DNA of 64,000 nucleotides from Coprinus comatus (taxonomy: Eukaryota > Basidiomycota > Agaricomycetes > Agaricales > Agaricaceae), in contig JAWPGT010000023.1 of the NCBI GenBank assembly GCA_034638255.1, positions 248,001 through 312,000 of the forward strand, given 5' to 3'. Positions 49,739 to 61,019 of the stretch are shown piece after piece (the first letter of the stretch is position 1; every line of letters starts with the position of its first letter). The notes beneath the pieces were generated by a model, which saw only the letters and a program-made list of their open reading frames with translations, was not told where the DNA came from and did not search any database. The position numbers and the translations under genes were made by a program.

Positions 49739-50422
49739 ATGTGTCCATTCCAGGCCAGGCGCAAATTGTACTATTTATATATGGAGAAGCACTTTGACGA
49801 CACTATGGGTATTGCAATAATGAACTCTGGAGAAATCGACATCGGAGACATTGGTCGATTTGAGCCAGGCGGATTTTTCAAAAAGTTTTACAAGCCCTCG
49901 CAGACCACACCGATCAACCTCTCCCCCCTAAATTTCTTGAAGCTGTACATTCCTTCAAGCGATAGAGCCATTTCCAGCTATAACTGCAAGCTCAGGTCCC
50001 ACGAAACCCCAACAAAAATTTCCCTTTCGATCACCACCAACTCTCCGCGCGTCATGCTCGCCCACGATAAGATCAAGCACGAAATCACTGTGGACAACAG
50101 AAAGGAGCTCGGGGCTTATGCCCGATCAAATGGTCCACAGTTATATGCTACAGTGAAGAAGCTCCTGCACGTGGATGTTGAAGATGGTGACCTGTTAATG
50201 GTTATCACCACTGCTGGATGGAGGCAAGTTACCCAGTTTCTTTCGGTTCCCACTCGAAAGGACCTCAGTTCCAAACCATTCAAGGATGTGGATATCGACA
50301 TCCCGGCATCCGATAGTACTGATGGAAGTAGCAATTTTAAAATGGTGTACAATTTCGATGGTGAAGGATATATGATCAGGCGTGTTATTCCGTTGTCGAA
50401 GACGCCCAAGCGTTCAGGTTGA
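49739..50422 (+). CDS. Uncharacterised agaricomycete-type protein, family member 3
   Basis: 227 residues in one exon, no signal peptide. It has the family pattern: IDIGDIGRFEPGGFFKKFY (family form I-G-D-V-G-x-x-x-x-G-x-F-x-x-x-F-N), a beta-rich core, ELGAYARSNGPQLYATVKKL (aromatic in place of the usual S-W-Y) and VEDGDLLMVITTAGWRQVTQ (family form N-G-x-L-Y-L-V-T-G-x-D-K-x-x-x-W). It lacks the C-terminal HDNDW segment of the 30 kb relative. The start is uncertain: CCATTCCAG just after the ATG could be a splice acceptor, so an upstream exon may exist. Function is unknown; a role in cytoplasmic recognition or signalling has been guessed for such families only by abundance, and I make no claim. 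Confidence 0.65.
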   Translation: MCPFQARRKLYYLYMEKHFDDTMGIAIMNSGEIDIGDIGRFEPGGFFKKFYKPSQTTPINLSPLNFLKLYIPSSDRAISSYNCKLRSHETPTKISLSITTNSPRVMLAHDKIKHEITVDNRKELGAYARSNGPQLYATVKKLLHVDVEDGDLLMVITTAGWRQVTQFLSVPTRKDLSSKPFKDVDIDIPASDSTDGSSNFKMVYNFDGEGYMIRRVIPLSKTPKRSG

Positions 50423-50661
50423 ATCCACTACTCGGTATACTGTACTCGACATTTGCCATCTCTTTTGTACCATAGTTTCTATTTTTGTTTTGTTCCACTA
50501 TCAGTGCAAATCTGTACTATCTATGTAGTATATTGCCTAGGAATGCATTTTGTTGTTGTAGTTTTCATTTCTGATGTTACGAAAAAGGGAATCCTTTTTA
50601 TTACATAATAATTTGTATTTCGACTTTTGATGCAAGTTCACAATTAATTGAATGTGAACCA

Positions 50662-51546
50662 ATGACTTCTGTTTCATCTTCCGACAACAATGGTTTACCA
50701 CCGAAACCAACACCGTCAACAAACGGAATACAATTTGTTAAAATCCTGACAACAGCCTCACATGTCGCAACACCCTTTATATCGACGTTCCTACTTGTCC
50801 ACCTCGCTGCACCTATTTTGGCGAATGTAGGAGGAACATCTACCGCCTCGTCAACCATGGTGCGCGATTCACTCTCCTGATATCTTGTTTCTAAATAAAT
50901 GCGGGCTTAGCTACTAGGTCGTGAATACTATCAAACGCATTTTGGGGAGAAATACCTTGTTCTTGGTCCTATAATAATACACTCAGTCTCTGGGATTTCG
51001 AAAAGACTCCTCTTAAAATTCTCTCCGCCGCCTACTCAATTAGCGCCATCATCATCACCAGTCTCTATGTTTCCGGAAAAACGCCCCCAGCGCCCCTTCA
51101 AATCTATCCTCTCATTAACAGCATACACCACTACGCTCTTCTTCCTCCCAATACATTATTTAACACATAGAACATACCCATCTCTTCCTTCTCCAGCTAT
51201 ATCCTCTGTGGGACCCTCATCACTTGACTATGAATATGTGAAATTTGGGATTCAAACCTGGCCTTGGAAGAGTTGGTTTTTGTATGGTGGTTTGGTTACG
51301 ATGGTTATGCTTCATGCTGTGGATGGTGCTGGCATTGTCTGGGGTACCTGGATCACAAACCGGGGAGGAAAGAGGGGAAAGAGGGGGTTGAGTAGAATAA
51401 TGAAGAGAATATTGTTCGTCGGAGGAATGTCTACTCCTGTTTTGTTAGGTGTTTGGAGTATAGCCAAGGAACGTAGGATGCTTATGTCATTTTTGGAGGA
51501 GAGGTATAGAGCGGCGTATGAGATGTCGTACATATTCCGCTCATGA
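50662..51546 (+). CDS. Mcp1-like multi-pass mitochondrial membrane protein
   Basis: Two exons separated by a 51-nt intron (50860-50910). Exon 1 encodes a polar N-terminus and a first membrane helix (ASHVATPFISTFLLVHLAAP); exon 2 begins LLGREYYQTHFGEKYLVLGP and continues IIHSVSGISKRLL, then helices around LTAYTTTLFFLPIHYLTHR, the loop FGIQTWPWKSWFLYGG, MLHAVDGAGIVWGTW and ILFVGGMSTPVLLGVWSIAK. The paired pattern of a His-containing helix, REYYQ, H-x-x-S-G and a second similar repeat is that of yeast Mcp1 and its fungal relatives (DUF1691), outer mitochondrial membrane proteins linked to lipid homeostasis through Vps13. Length is about 278 residues, normal for the family. Confidence 0.8.
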
Positions 51547-51643
51547 TAGGTATGTCATTATTTATTTATGCACGTTGGCGTAAATGAAAACAACATTCAA
51601 CAACATCTCTGTCGGTTCTACTTGAATAAAACTCAAATCGTGT

Positions 51644-51742
51644 GCTTGTGAGATAACCTCCCAATGTTTGTTTATGAACCCAATCTTCTAGAGGTTGATT
51701 TCAACGCAAACTTCGAAGATTGGTATCTTGGTGAGAACTGGG
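51644..51742 (-). repeat. 99-bp repeat, copy 2 (LINE-derived scrap)
   Basis: Same sequence as 45351-45449 with three substitutions. Copy 2 begins about 100 bp after the Mcp1-like stop. The regions flanking the two copies are unrelated, so only an internal piece of the element is present here. Confidence 0.9.
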
Positions 51743-52139
51743 TTCGACTCTGTGATTTCACATACGTTCGACGCAGGCGATCCTTCAAAACCACAAAAAT
51801 TTTCTCAGACAGAAAGGAATTTATCACACATGTATAGAAAGGTAACGAGGTAGAGCCATTTAAATCCAAGTTCGTTTTCTCACTCCCGCACCACCCCTGT
51901 GTTTTCGAAATGTTCAAACCCGTTCAAACGTGATCAATCTCATCAAGTATGACAAGCAAAAAATGACAAAGAAAACGAAAACATCTGATTTTTCGATTTT
52001 TCTCGGCTCGTTATGGTTACCCTTTTGGAGCCTGGGGTGGCCTCGATGATCGATGTCAGCGTATCAAGGGATCACTTTTCAGCTTCTTGCACATCGTTCT
52101 ATATTCACACAACTGCAAGTTAGCTAACTATAGCATAAC
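51743..52139. other. Intergenic, promoter of the reductase gene
   Basis: AT-rich; the opposite-strand frame at 51672-51917 overlaps the repeat and has no motif. No clear TATA box. Confidence 0.45.
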
Positions 52140-53761
52140 ATGTCTATTATCCAACCTGGTTCCAAAGTTCTAATAACTGGTTGTAATGGCTTCATCGCTA
52201 CACAGACTACCAATGCCTTTCTCAAACATGGTTATCAAGTTCGTGGAACTGTTCGAAATGAACAGAAAGCCCAATCCGTTCTTGAATGTTTCCCAGAATA
52301 TGTTAAAGAAGGTAAATTAGAGGTTGTTATTGTTGGAGATTTGTTAAAGGTTCTTCCTTTTGTATTTTTTTGTTACTTTTGACGAGTGGCTCATGATTTG
52401 AAACCATACTTTTAGGAAGGAGTGTTTGATGATGCCGTTAAAGGAGTTGATGGAATTGTCCATGTGGCTTCGTCGGTTGATATAACTATAAGTGAACCAG
52501 CAGGTGTGTATATGAACGATTTGTTCCTTTTAAGTGATGAAAAACTGAGAGGGATAATATTAGAAATAATTGAACCAGCTGTACGAGGAACATTGGGTAT
52601 CCTTGAAAGTTCTTTACGTTACGGGTACGTCTCCTCAGATATATATAATCCTAATTATGGTAACTGATATCTTTCTGTGGGTAGAACATCGATCAAACGC
52701 ATAGTTTTCGTAGAGTCTATTTCGACTATTGCTCAAATATCCTTAGACGCTGGAGATGTTCATGCAGGAAATTCAAATGGAGTTGTAAAGACATTCACAG
52801 AAGAAGACTGGAATGATCAAAGTGTTTCTATCGTAGAAAAACTTGGTAAAGATGCTCCTCCAGTAGACAAATATCAAGCTTCTAAAGTGATTGCTGAAAA
52901 GGGTACGTGGGTGTTGTTAATGTGGTGTTTATGGTATTAATGGTATTTTGTATGCGCTAGCTGCTTGGAGGTTCGTGCAGCAACACAAAAATGAAATCGG
53001 ATGGGATATCGTTACTACACATCCAGGATTCGTAAGTCGACCATTTCAAAGTTTATACCCATCCAAAGTGATGCTGATCATGTACACCCCTCATTGTGCT
53101 CTGATTTTTCAAGGTATTCGGGGTAAGCCATCCCGTCTCTTTTGACTGACAACAATGTTTTTTTTTTTAAATTTATCTTCCCCTTCAGCCATTCATCAAC
53201 AAATGGAATACACCAGCCGAAATGAATGAGAGTTCTCGGATGTGGTACGCTGTAATTTTCAGTCCAACCACTGAAGCTCTTCCTTTTTTGGCCAACTCTT
53301 CTTGTGGTTACGTTGATGTAAGAGATGTTGCACTTGCGCATGTTAGGGCTTTGGAGAGACCAGAAGCAGGCGGAGAAAGATTCATACTCAGTTCCGGTCA
53401 GTTAAAAGATTTTCTTAGTGGCTGGAAAGCCTGGAGAATAGTAAATGATAAATACTAATAAATAAAATTGGGATGTTTAGATGAGCCCTGGATTTGGAAT
53501 GACTTCAGTATGTTCTTTTTTTTGTTTTGGTCTCCGAATAAACCGCTATTATCTAACTTCGTCCTCACAGACGACATCGCCAATGACTTGGTCCTCGCAC
53601 CTCAATTGACCACTCCCATTGCACCGAAACGGAATATTGCTAGGGAATGTTTGTATTTGTATGATCGCAGCAAAACGTCGAGAGTGCTCGGTATCAATTT
53701 CAAAGGGAAAGAAGAACTCACTCGTGATACACTAGAAGAATGGGCCAGTAAAGGATGGTGA
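52140..53761 (+). CDS. NAD(P)-dependent short-chain reductase, dihydroflavonol-reductase/Gre2-like
   Basis: Extended SDR enzyme of about 350 residues in eight exons. The Rossmann start is KVLITGCNGFIATQTTNAFL (G-x-x-G-x-x-A variant), then VRGTVRNEQKA, a coenzyme-binding basic residue pattern for NADPH, and VDGIVHVASSVDI. The catalytic pair is in DKYQASKVIAEKAAW (Y-x3-K), with the serine in RIVFVESIST. The substrate loop HPGFVFGPFINKWN is assembled across three exons, including a 9-nt one. Then YVDVRDVALAHVRALERPEA and GGERFILSS, ending LEEWASKGW. Yeast Gre2 and related fungal enzymes reduce methylglyoxal, isovaleraldehyde and assorted ketones; the true substrate here is unknown. Introns are about 50-110 nt. 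Confidence 0.88.
53114..53122 (+). other. 9-nt micro-exon of the reductase gene
   Basis: GTATTCGGG between a TTTTTCAAG acceptor and a GTAAGC donor. It supplies Val-Phe-Gly in the frame needed to join HPGF to PFINKW, giving the conserved G-F-V-F-G-P loop. Without it the conserved residues are missing. Confidence 0.8.
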
Positions 53762-54015
53762 TCACAGATTCCTACTTGTGTATTTGGTGAAATTGTATAG
53801 ACATCCTTAAGATAGCATTAAAAATAGAACTACTAACTTTGTCTAATAATAGGTAGGACTAACAAATGAAACTTCATGCTTGAGATGAAACAAACCTGAT
53901 AAATTGGAAGTATAGAAGTCGATCAAAACGATATACATTGGTTTCATTTCAGTATCTTATATACAAATAACAGACAAAGTTTGACAGGGGCACTTTTGTT
54001 ATACATATACGGTAT

Positions 54016-57000
54016 TTAAAATCTGGAGCGTTGAATACTGCGCATACTCATAGTCCTCATTGTAGGAACTATTAATAACGGTTAGAAATCTCGCAAACCA
54101 CTAAATTGAAAAGAACAGTACTCACACATAACCAAACCCTTAATATCCTTAACCTTTTTACCTTCTATAGATTTACGAAGGATGCCCACACGCAACGTAG
54201 CCCATACCAACAAAACTCCTCCGAAAGCGAATGAAATAAGCCAATAAAGGGGCGACAACCTATATGAACACCCAAAGACGACTTGAAGGGGTGGTGTATA
54301 CACAATGAACATGGCTACACAAGCACCTCCAACGATTGAAGCGAAGTTCCATTTGTTTGCTATTACGCGTTTTCTGAACGGGTGGGATATCTTTGCCTTG
54401 ACTGCGAAGACCTGAATAATTATCAGCGATAAGTCTTGCGGGCACAGGCGCGATACATACATTGAAGCATTGGGTGATGAAGATAGATAGATACACTGGT
54501 TTCAGGTGATCAGGATGGCAGGTATCATGTCATAGTTATAGTACTTACCAATTGCCTGTGCTTGAGCGAATGCATCAACCTGATGTGCGGCGTCAATTGT
54601 TTCTCCCCTATAGTTAATGAAATCGGGACTGGATGATTTAAAATATACTATCCTCATGTTCAATATACAAGGTCCTTGCACCTTCTTCGGGAAAAGAACT
54701 GACCTCCTGCTTTTTGCGCCCTTGTAGCATCGTAAGGGGAATATCCATTCTTCCAAAACACCACGAAATATGCCAACAGACTGTTCGGGTTGTAAACACC
54801 CGGATATTCAAAGAAAGGAACATATTCAAGTACTCACCTTCCAATAGTACTAATCACACCAGCTTCCAGATATGCATAGCTCAGAACATTCCTGTCTACG
54901 AGTCTTTCGTAATCTTCCTGTTCGAGTAAGTCTTGCCAGAAAACCTTGGTGAATGGTGCTTTGATCTTGCTCCACCATGCCTTCATACGAGAGGGCCTAA
55001 CAATAGTTTGACTTTCCGTGTCCCTTCCTAGAGTTTTTGAGCGTCTCAAGGCACGCCTTTTACGTGCCAAAATTGATTGAGCGTTAACTAATATATTTCA
55101 TTAGAGACAATGGGACGTATCATCAATGACATGTCGTACCTGGTCGACGAGGACTGAGACGCATAAGTCCATCTTCCGTTTCAGGTTCATCCCATGCAAA
55201 ACTCAACTAATACGAAATAAGAGAGTATCAAGGATGATATGGATAGAGTACTTACGCCAATAACGAAATCAAACCCAAGATCTGTGTACTAGTTAGCGGA
55301 CATATTTTTCTTGCACTATTCCTATTACATACCAATAACGAGGATTAAAATGGCTGTTATAGGTAAAGGGAGAGGAACGACAACATCTGTTCCGGAATGC
55401 ATGAGTTGGTATATGTACAAGGAAGGTAATATGTAATTTTCTCTCACAAAGAAGTTGTGGGATAATTTCTGGAGTACTATGTGACATAGTGTATCTTTAT
55501 ACGATGTTCACGGTCAGAAGAATATCCAAAATTATAAATACAACTTACTGAATTGAGCGTTTCAAATTGTTGAAAATCAAACGACCTTCAGCCACGCCCT
55601 CTACAGAGACGGAATTATGACGAAGAATTCTAGTGCGGACGCATCCACTTACTAACGGTAGACGCAAAATTATCATCTGTATGCAAAAATATATTGTTAG
55701 TTTTTTACTCTGATGAGAGAACAAGGACATATTCAGTGTACGTACCGAGTAAAATCATATTTGCGGCCTCCTTGGAAACATCAGAGCCTGATATATTCAT
55801 AGCAATACCAAGATCGGCCTATAGAATGTAATTAATAATTCTGTTCTAGAACATGTAGTGGTTAACAGACCTTCTTGAGGGCTGGAGAGTCATTGACACC
55901 ATCACCAGTACTATAAGAGCCTGGCTCAGTTTCGGTTTTCGGCGCATATATGTAATCTACTTACACCCCAACAATATGACCAAGTGCCTGTGCTCTTTTC
56001 ACTGTAAAATTCATCAGAAGACAATTCTTCTACAATTAACCAAAATTTACTCACCAATCTCTAGTTTATGTTGAGGAGTCGTACGAGCAAACACAATCTC
56101 TTGTTTGGCGAAAACTGGATTTTCATCTCAGCGTCGATTGCCCACAAAGCTATTCTCGGACCACTTACTCTGATCCCACTGCCATCCTTCCAATTTCTCA
56201 ATGTCATCTCCGTGTATAACCACAGCCGTAGTCTCATCGTCATAAATTTCTTCAACGGGTCGACCTGTCTTTGCGCTCAATGTTTCTCTTGTGTCCCCCA
56301 ATATCAAGTTGATCTTCCGTGCTATTGCTTCGGCGGTCTTAGGGTGATCACCTATTGAAGAATTAGTGTATATTTAAGATATAAAGCAGATTATGCGTTA
56401 AGTTCGTTCGTACCTGTGACCATCATGACTTTTATTCCTGCAAGTCGCAAAGTTCCAATAGCTTCCCGGACACCATGTTTAGGTGGATCCTCCAAAGAAA
56501 CCAGACCAAGAAAACAATATCCTTCACTCGGATAGTTTGCGTCAGTCTTACTGAAGGAATAGTCGATATTATATTCAATGCCAGGAAGGAGGTACTGTGC
56601 GCATCCAATCACACGATGTCCCCGGGAAGCCATGTACTATGGTATTATGATGTTAGGCTCAGTAATCATGTAGTGAGACTTATCAGGTAACTTACACTAT
56701 AGGCCTCTTCATAACTTTGGAGAAAATCGTCAGTAATGGGCACTTCTTTTCCGTCCTTCAGATACGTTTTGCATTTGGCCAAAACACGTTCCGGGGCTCC
56801 TTTTAGGTAACTAGTCAAACAACCAGTCAAGTGAGTTCTCTTCAGCTATATGTCCTCGTTAATCGAGAGTTCCTGCAAAGAAGAGGAAATGGACGCTACT
56901 TACGATAACTAAAGCCCATTTGTTCGATGAGTTGAACGGCACTAAAAATAATAATAAATAAAGGTACATCCTCATGTCCAACTGAGTTAGATACCTTCAA

Positions 57001-59098
57001 ACGATTTCTGATATGATTTGACATGTTCATCATAGGTGGTCTTCAAGTGTCGAGCAGCGAAGCGCGTGAGACCAGTTTCCGTAGCGTCTCCCAGAATCCT
57101 TCTTTCCTCAAAGGGTATATCTGTTCTATCAAATTTGATACGAGAGTTGAGCGCAGAAACATCGACAATTTCTTTCATTCCTGATGCATCGATATTGAAT
57201 TGATTTGTGTTTTCGTCGTCATTATTGGACTAGATAGGAGAGGGGTAGGGAGTCAGATGGGTGTCTTATATTTAGATGTCAAAGCTATCACCTGGAATGC
57301 TGAGTACATAGTCTCCCCGCTCCATACGTTCGTAACCTAAGTTCAATAGTGAGTTTCTGATATTTTTAGATGATTCGTCAGTACCGTCATTTGATTTTTC
57401 GTCAATGTGCCAGTTTTATCAGTAGCCAGCAGGGTAAGCTATATGAATGATGATAAACAAAGTAGTATAGTTATAAGTGGAGTAACGTACAGAGCCCAAG
57501 GTTTCTACTCCCTGTAGATCCTTTACCAGTACATTTTGTGCGGCCATTCTCTTGGCCGCGATGGAAAGTAGAAGCATGACGACTGAAGGAAGACCTTCTG
57601 GAACGAAAGCGACCAATACAGAAATAGCGAATGTGACTGTTAATGCAATTTGTCCCTTATAGACGGTGGTTAACCCGATGGCGAAAAACACCAACGCAAA
57701 TGTCATGGCAAAACAGGAGATCAAGATCACAAATTGACCACTGTTGAAATATTGTTTCAAAAATGAAAGTGAAGTAAAAGGATCAGGAACATACATTTCA
57801 GTTGCCAATGGGCTTTTATTCGAAGTTTCATTACCAGTGAGACTAGCAATTTGGCCTATGAGCGCAGATGAGGGGCTGAAAACCAAGACTTGATTGCACT
57901 AGACTTACCTATGAAGGTATTATCTCCGGTCCGTACGACGACTAGGTATAGGATTAGATCCAATTATTGAAACTTTGGAAGCGGTACAGACCTCCCCAAG
58001 CTTCACCATTGACGACAAGTGTCGAGTTGAAGGCCTAATTTTCACGGTCACATACGAGAAGTATCTATACAAATGAGATAACTCACTAGGTTCTCAGCCT
58101 CGACGGCACGTAGTTGGGAACCATTTGGCATGGCATATCGCTCTTGCGGTTCTGATTCTCCCGTAAGACTACTGTTATCCAGTTTCAGGTCAGAAGAAGA
58201 AAAGACAACAACATCTGCCGGTGTTTTATCACCACTCCTCTGCAATATTTAATTATTTAGTGTCCCTCAAATATACTGAGTTCGGTCCTTACCAGTAAGA
58301 CGACGTCCCCTTTAACCAAATTGGATGCAGGAATGGTCTTGATTGTTCCGTCTCTGACAACATTGGAAGTCGGAGGGATCATAGCAAGGAACGATGCTAG
58401 TATAGCTGCGGATTTTTGGATCTGGTAGAAATCAATTGAGGCGTTGATAAAGGCAACCAGAATCAATATGGCTCCAAGGTACGTGTTTTGAAAGTTTGCC
58501 TTGAATGATAGTCAGGAAATGGTCTCATTATAAAAGCAACTGAAATACTTCGAAGTCAATAGCCAATAGGACGTAGACTAACACACCGGCGATCATCAAC
58601 AATATATTAAACAGTGTGAGTAGCCGTTCCAAAAACTGTATTGACGTCATCAGCATTTAGAGTTTCCAAGAACCTATGTTCACATCATACCTGTCTCACG
58701 GCAGACTTTTTCCTTGGTGGTGTGAGTACATTTTTCCCGTCTTTCTTTAACCGAGTTGCAGCTTCTTCCTCCGTTAACCCGTAAGACTTCGATGCATCTC
58801 CTAGATCGAAAGATGTTCCAAGTGTCTGAACCAGGGAAGAAAGAGGTAGGGAGTGCTCTTGAATTTTAGCGTTTGCATTTTCTTTAGGGTTACGCTTTTG
58901 CTTTTGTATGTCAATATGCTCGTAACCGGCTTCGGCTAGTTCTCTTGCTTCTAAGGTGAGAGTCTTCTTCATTTCTAGGCCTTTGGTGCGTAGCGTTCCG
59001 ACTTCATTCTGTGGGAATGCTATACCGCGCTGCATCGGAGCAAGTTCTGAGTCGTTAACCTCCACATTAGAAGCAGATGGTGGTGTAGGAATGTCCAT
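54016..59098 (-). CDS. P-type ATPase, Na+/K+-ATPase alpha-like (P2C-like)
   Basis: More than 15 exons, about 1050 residues. Order: N-terminal cytosolic domain with the cation-ATPase N segment (SYGLTEEEAATRLKKDGKNV), two membrane helices, NLVKGDVVLLRSGDKTPADV, the actuator LDNSSLTGESEPQ, a helix with VAFVPEGLPSVVMLLLS, the phosphorylation site LLATDKTGTLTKNQM, a nucleotide domain (LPKGAPERVLAK), MMVTGDHPKTA, FARTTPQHKLEIV, GVTGDGVNDSPALKKADLGI, and the C-terminal helices with LVIDLGFDFVIGLSFAWDEP. All catalytic residues are present. The C-terminus uses a last splice at about 54122 and ends SIQRSRF. Fungal P2C-like pumps and the ACU alkali-cation ATPases both fit; ion specificity (Na+, K+, H+) cannot be read by eye. 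The start is uncertain: ATG at 59098, or 59185 in the same frame. Confidence 0.85.
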
Positions 59099-60417
59099 CG
59101 CGAAACGTAGAGGGCGATTCAATGAGAAAGCTCTTTGGAAAACCGGTAATTCTTTATAGTTTTTTGCACCTGGCATAAAAAACATCTGTCGTAAACAAAC
59201 AACCTCCCTGTGACGGCGGTGTTATCTCGCCTATTCTAGTACCATTACTATCACACAATATGTTACGAGAGTGGCGTGGATGTGTGGGAGTTGATTGTTT
59301 TATCAACGAACGGCCAAAAGCCCTCATACACAGATTCAATCATTCCATAACTTGAGAATGCGTTATTTATGGTTCTCCTTTTGGACAGCTAGAGCGACCA
59401 GAGGAGAGATAACGAACGATGTTCTGATAGGATCCACCCACCAATAGAGATAACTTTTTGAAAGATGGGCCAGCTTGAAATGTGGTCATTAAAAGCTGTC
59501 TATACAAAGTTTCAATCAAGAGAGTCAAAGTGACAGAGTATCCACAGTGTATATGCAGCGAGTTTGGTTGTTACGCGTATCTTCTATATCGAAGGGGTTG
59601 ATTCTTGACAACGGGTATCCTAAAACCTGTCATCCATGAGAGGGATGATGGTCCCAAGAAATATTACATCAAGGGCCTGGCCAGTCCATGTGAGTTGCGA
59701 CAAACTTCCTATTTGATATCCGTAGGGCGAGCCGTTAGACATGGATCTATGCAAAGGTTTTGCGGCGCATATGTCGAGGTCATAGGTACACAGGATGCTT
59801 CGTTAACTAGCCCTAGGTGATGGGGTTTTGCTATAAGGGTGGGTGGCCAGTCACGGGATAAGATAGCAGAGAAGGCTGCGCTGGATGGAGCTACGTGTCC
59901 CTGTTCGAACGTTCATAGATGTATCCGTTCTTCTCGTAGAACTTTTCATGTGGAAGCAGTTGAAAATCATATACACATATACACTCATGGATCAATGACG
60001 TCACAGGTTTTTGTTTTTTCCACGCGGGCCTACATCCATATTCAGTGAGAATGATCATGATTAGCCAATAGAAGATACTCAACGAGATACCCATATACTT
60101 GCTGGCGTTGAGTTCAATGTAGGTCAGAGAGTTGTTAAACAGATGCTAGACATAACTGGGATTACTACCAATTTGACCGGGATTGAGCGCATCACTAACC
60201 TTAAATCTTTTTCGTGTCCTGCAGTTCACAATTGTGGAAGAAAATGAGAAGTATGTTGCATTCTTAGTTCTTCGATTGTGATTGATGGTTTTGATTCAGA
60301 GAAGTGTTCTCATTGTTTTGAAAGAGTTGAGATGGTATTAGGGTGATATTACAGCAAATAAATTAGTTCATCTATTCTGAGTAGATCTAAGTTGACTTTG
60401 ATACGTGTGGACATCAC
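59099..60417. other. Intergenic, promoter side of the ATPase
   Basis: No motif-bearing frame. The frames at 59605-59820 and 59839-60048 lack any recognised feature. The left end is likely leader or N-terminal sequence of the ATPase; the right end is the 3-prime flank of COX17. Confidence 0.45.
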
Positions 60418-60766
60418 TTATATTTTGAAGCCAAGACTGCGCATGCAGGCAAGATGGTTTTGAACTTGCTCCTTGCATTTCTCGGTTGCTTCTTCCCCAT
60501 ATTTGAGGAAGCAGTCGTCCCTAGCTGACTTGGTTTGTGGACAAGCACAACATCTACGAGAAAAGTTAAGCCAAAGAATACCAAAAACAAGTATTAAAGG
60601 CGTACGGTTTTAGACCCTTCGGATTCAACGGGTTCTGCTTTGGATCCGTCGGGTCATATGGTTTGTCAGTGGGTTTAGAAGAGCCAGACCACCACGAAGT
60701 AATCTATTGTAGAGGAGGTAAGATTCACTCTACTTGCAGGTCATACATACGCACTTTCGCAATCAT
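60418..60766 (-). CDS. COX17: Cytochrome c oxidase copper chaperone COX17
   Basis: A small three-exon gene too fragmented to show as one open frame. Exon 1 (60755-60766) is 12 nt: MIAK. Exon 2 (60606-60703) encodes ITSWWSGSSKPTDKPYDPTD and PKQNPLNPKGLKP. Exon 3 (60418-60553) encodes CCACPQTKSARDDCFLKYGE, EATEKCKEQVQNHLACMRSL and GFKI. The joined 81-residue protein has the copper-binding K-P-C-C-A-C-P motif, made by the exon 2-3 splice, and twin Cx9C motifs (C-PQTKSARDD-C and C-KEQVQNHLA-C) typical of Mia40-imported intermembrane-space proteins. COX17 passes copper to Sco1 and Cox11 for cytochrome oxidase assembly. Exons 2 and 3 are secure; exon 1 is the nearest in-frame start with a GT donor (GTGCGT) and is less certain. 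Confidence 0.93.
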
Positions 60767-61019
60767 TGTGTGGAATCTCTGAAAATAGGTGGTGGATGAA
60801 GGGAGAAGGACGGACGGACAGTCAGGTAAGCAACTTTGATCGCCTTATGTCACGTGAAAAAAACACTACAGAGCCGAGGGTGGTACGTTAATGTACCTAA
60901 TATGAAGCTATAGGTGCCTATCTGCAAACCTGCAGCGTAGGGTCCTTTCCGTTCTTTTTTACTTGTCGTTTGTGCTCTTCAAAAGGATCTATTAGCAGCA
61001 AATCACACAAGTGGCAATC
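60767..61019. promoter_or_regulatory. Shared divergent promoter, COX17 / ABC transporter
   Basis: 253 bp between the two start codons facing outward. No TATA box is apparent. Assigned from arrangement. Confidence 0.55.
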
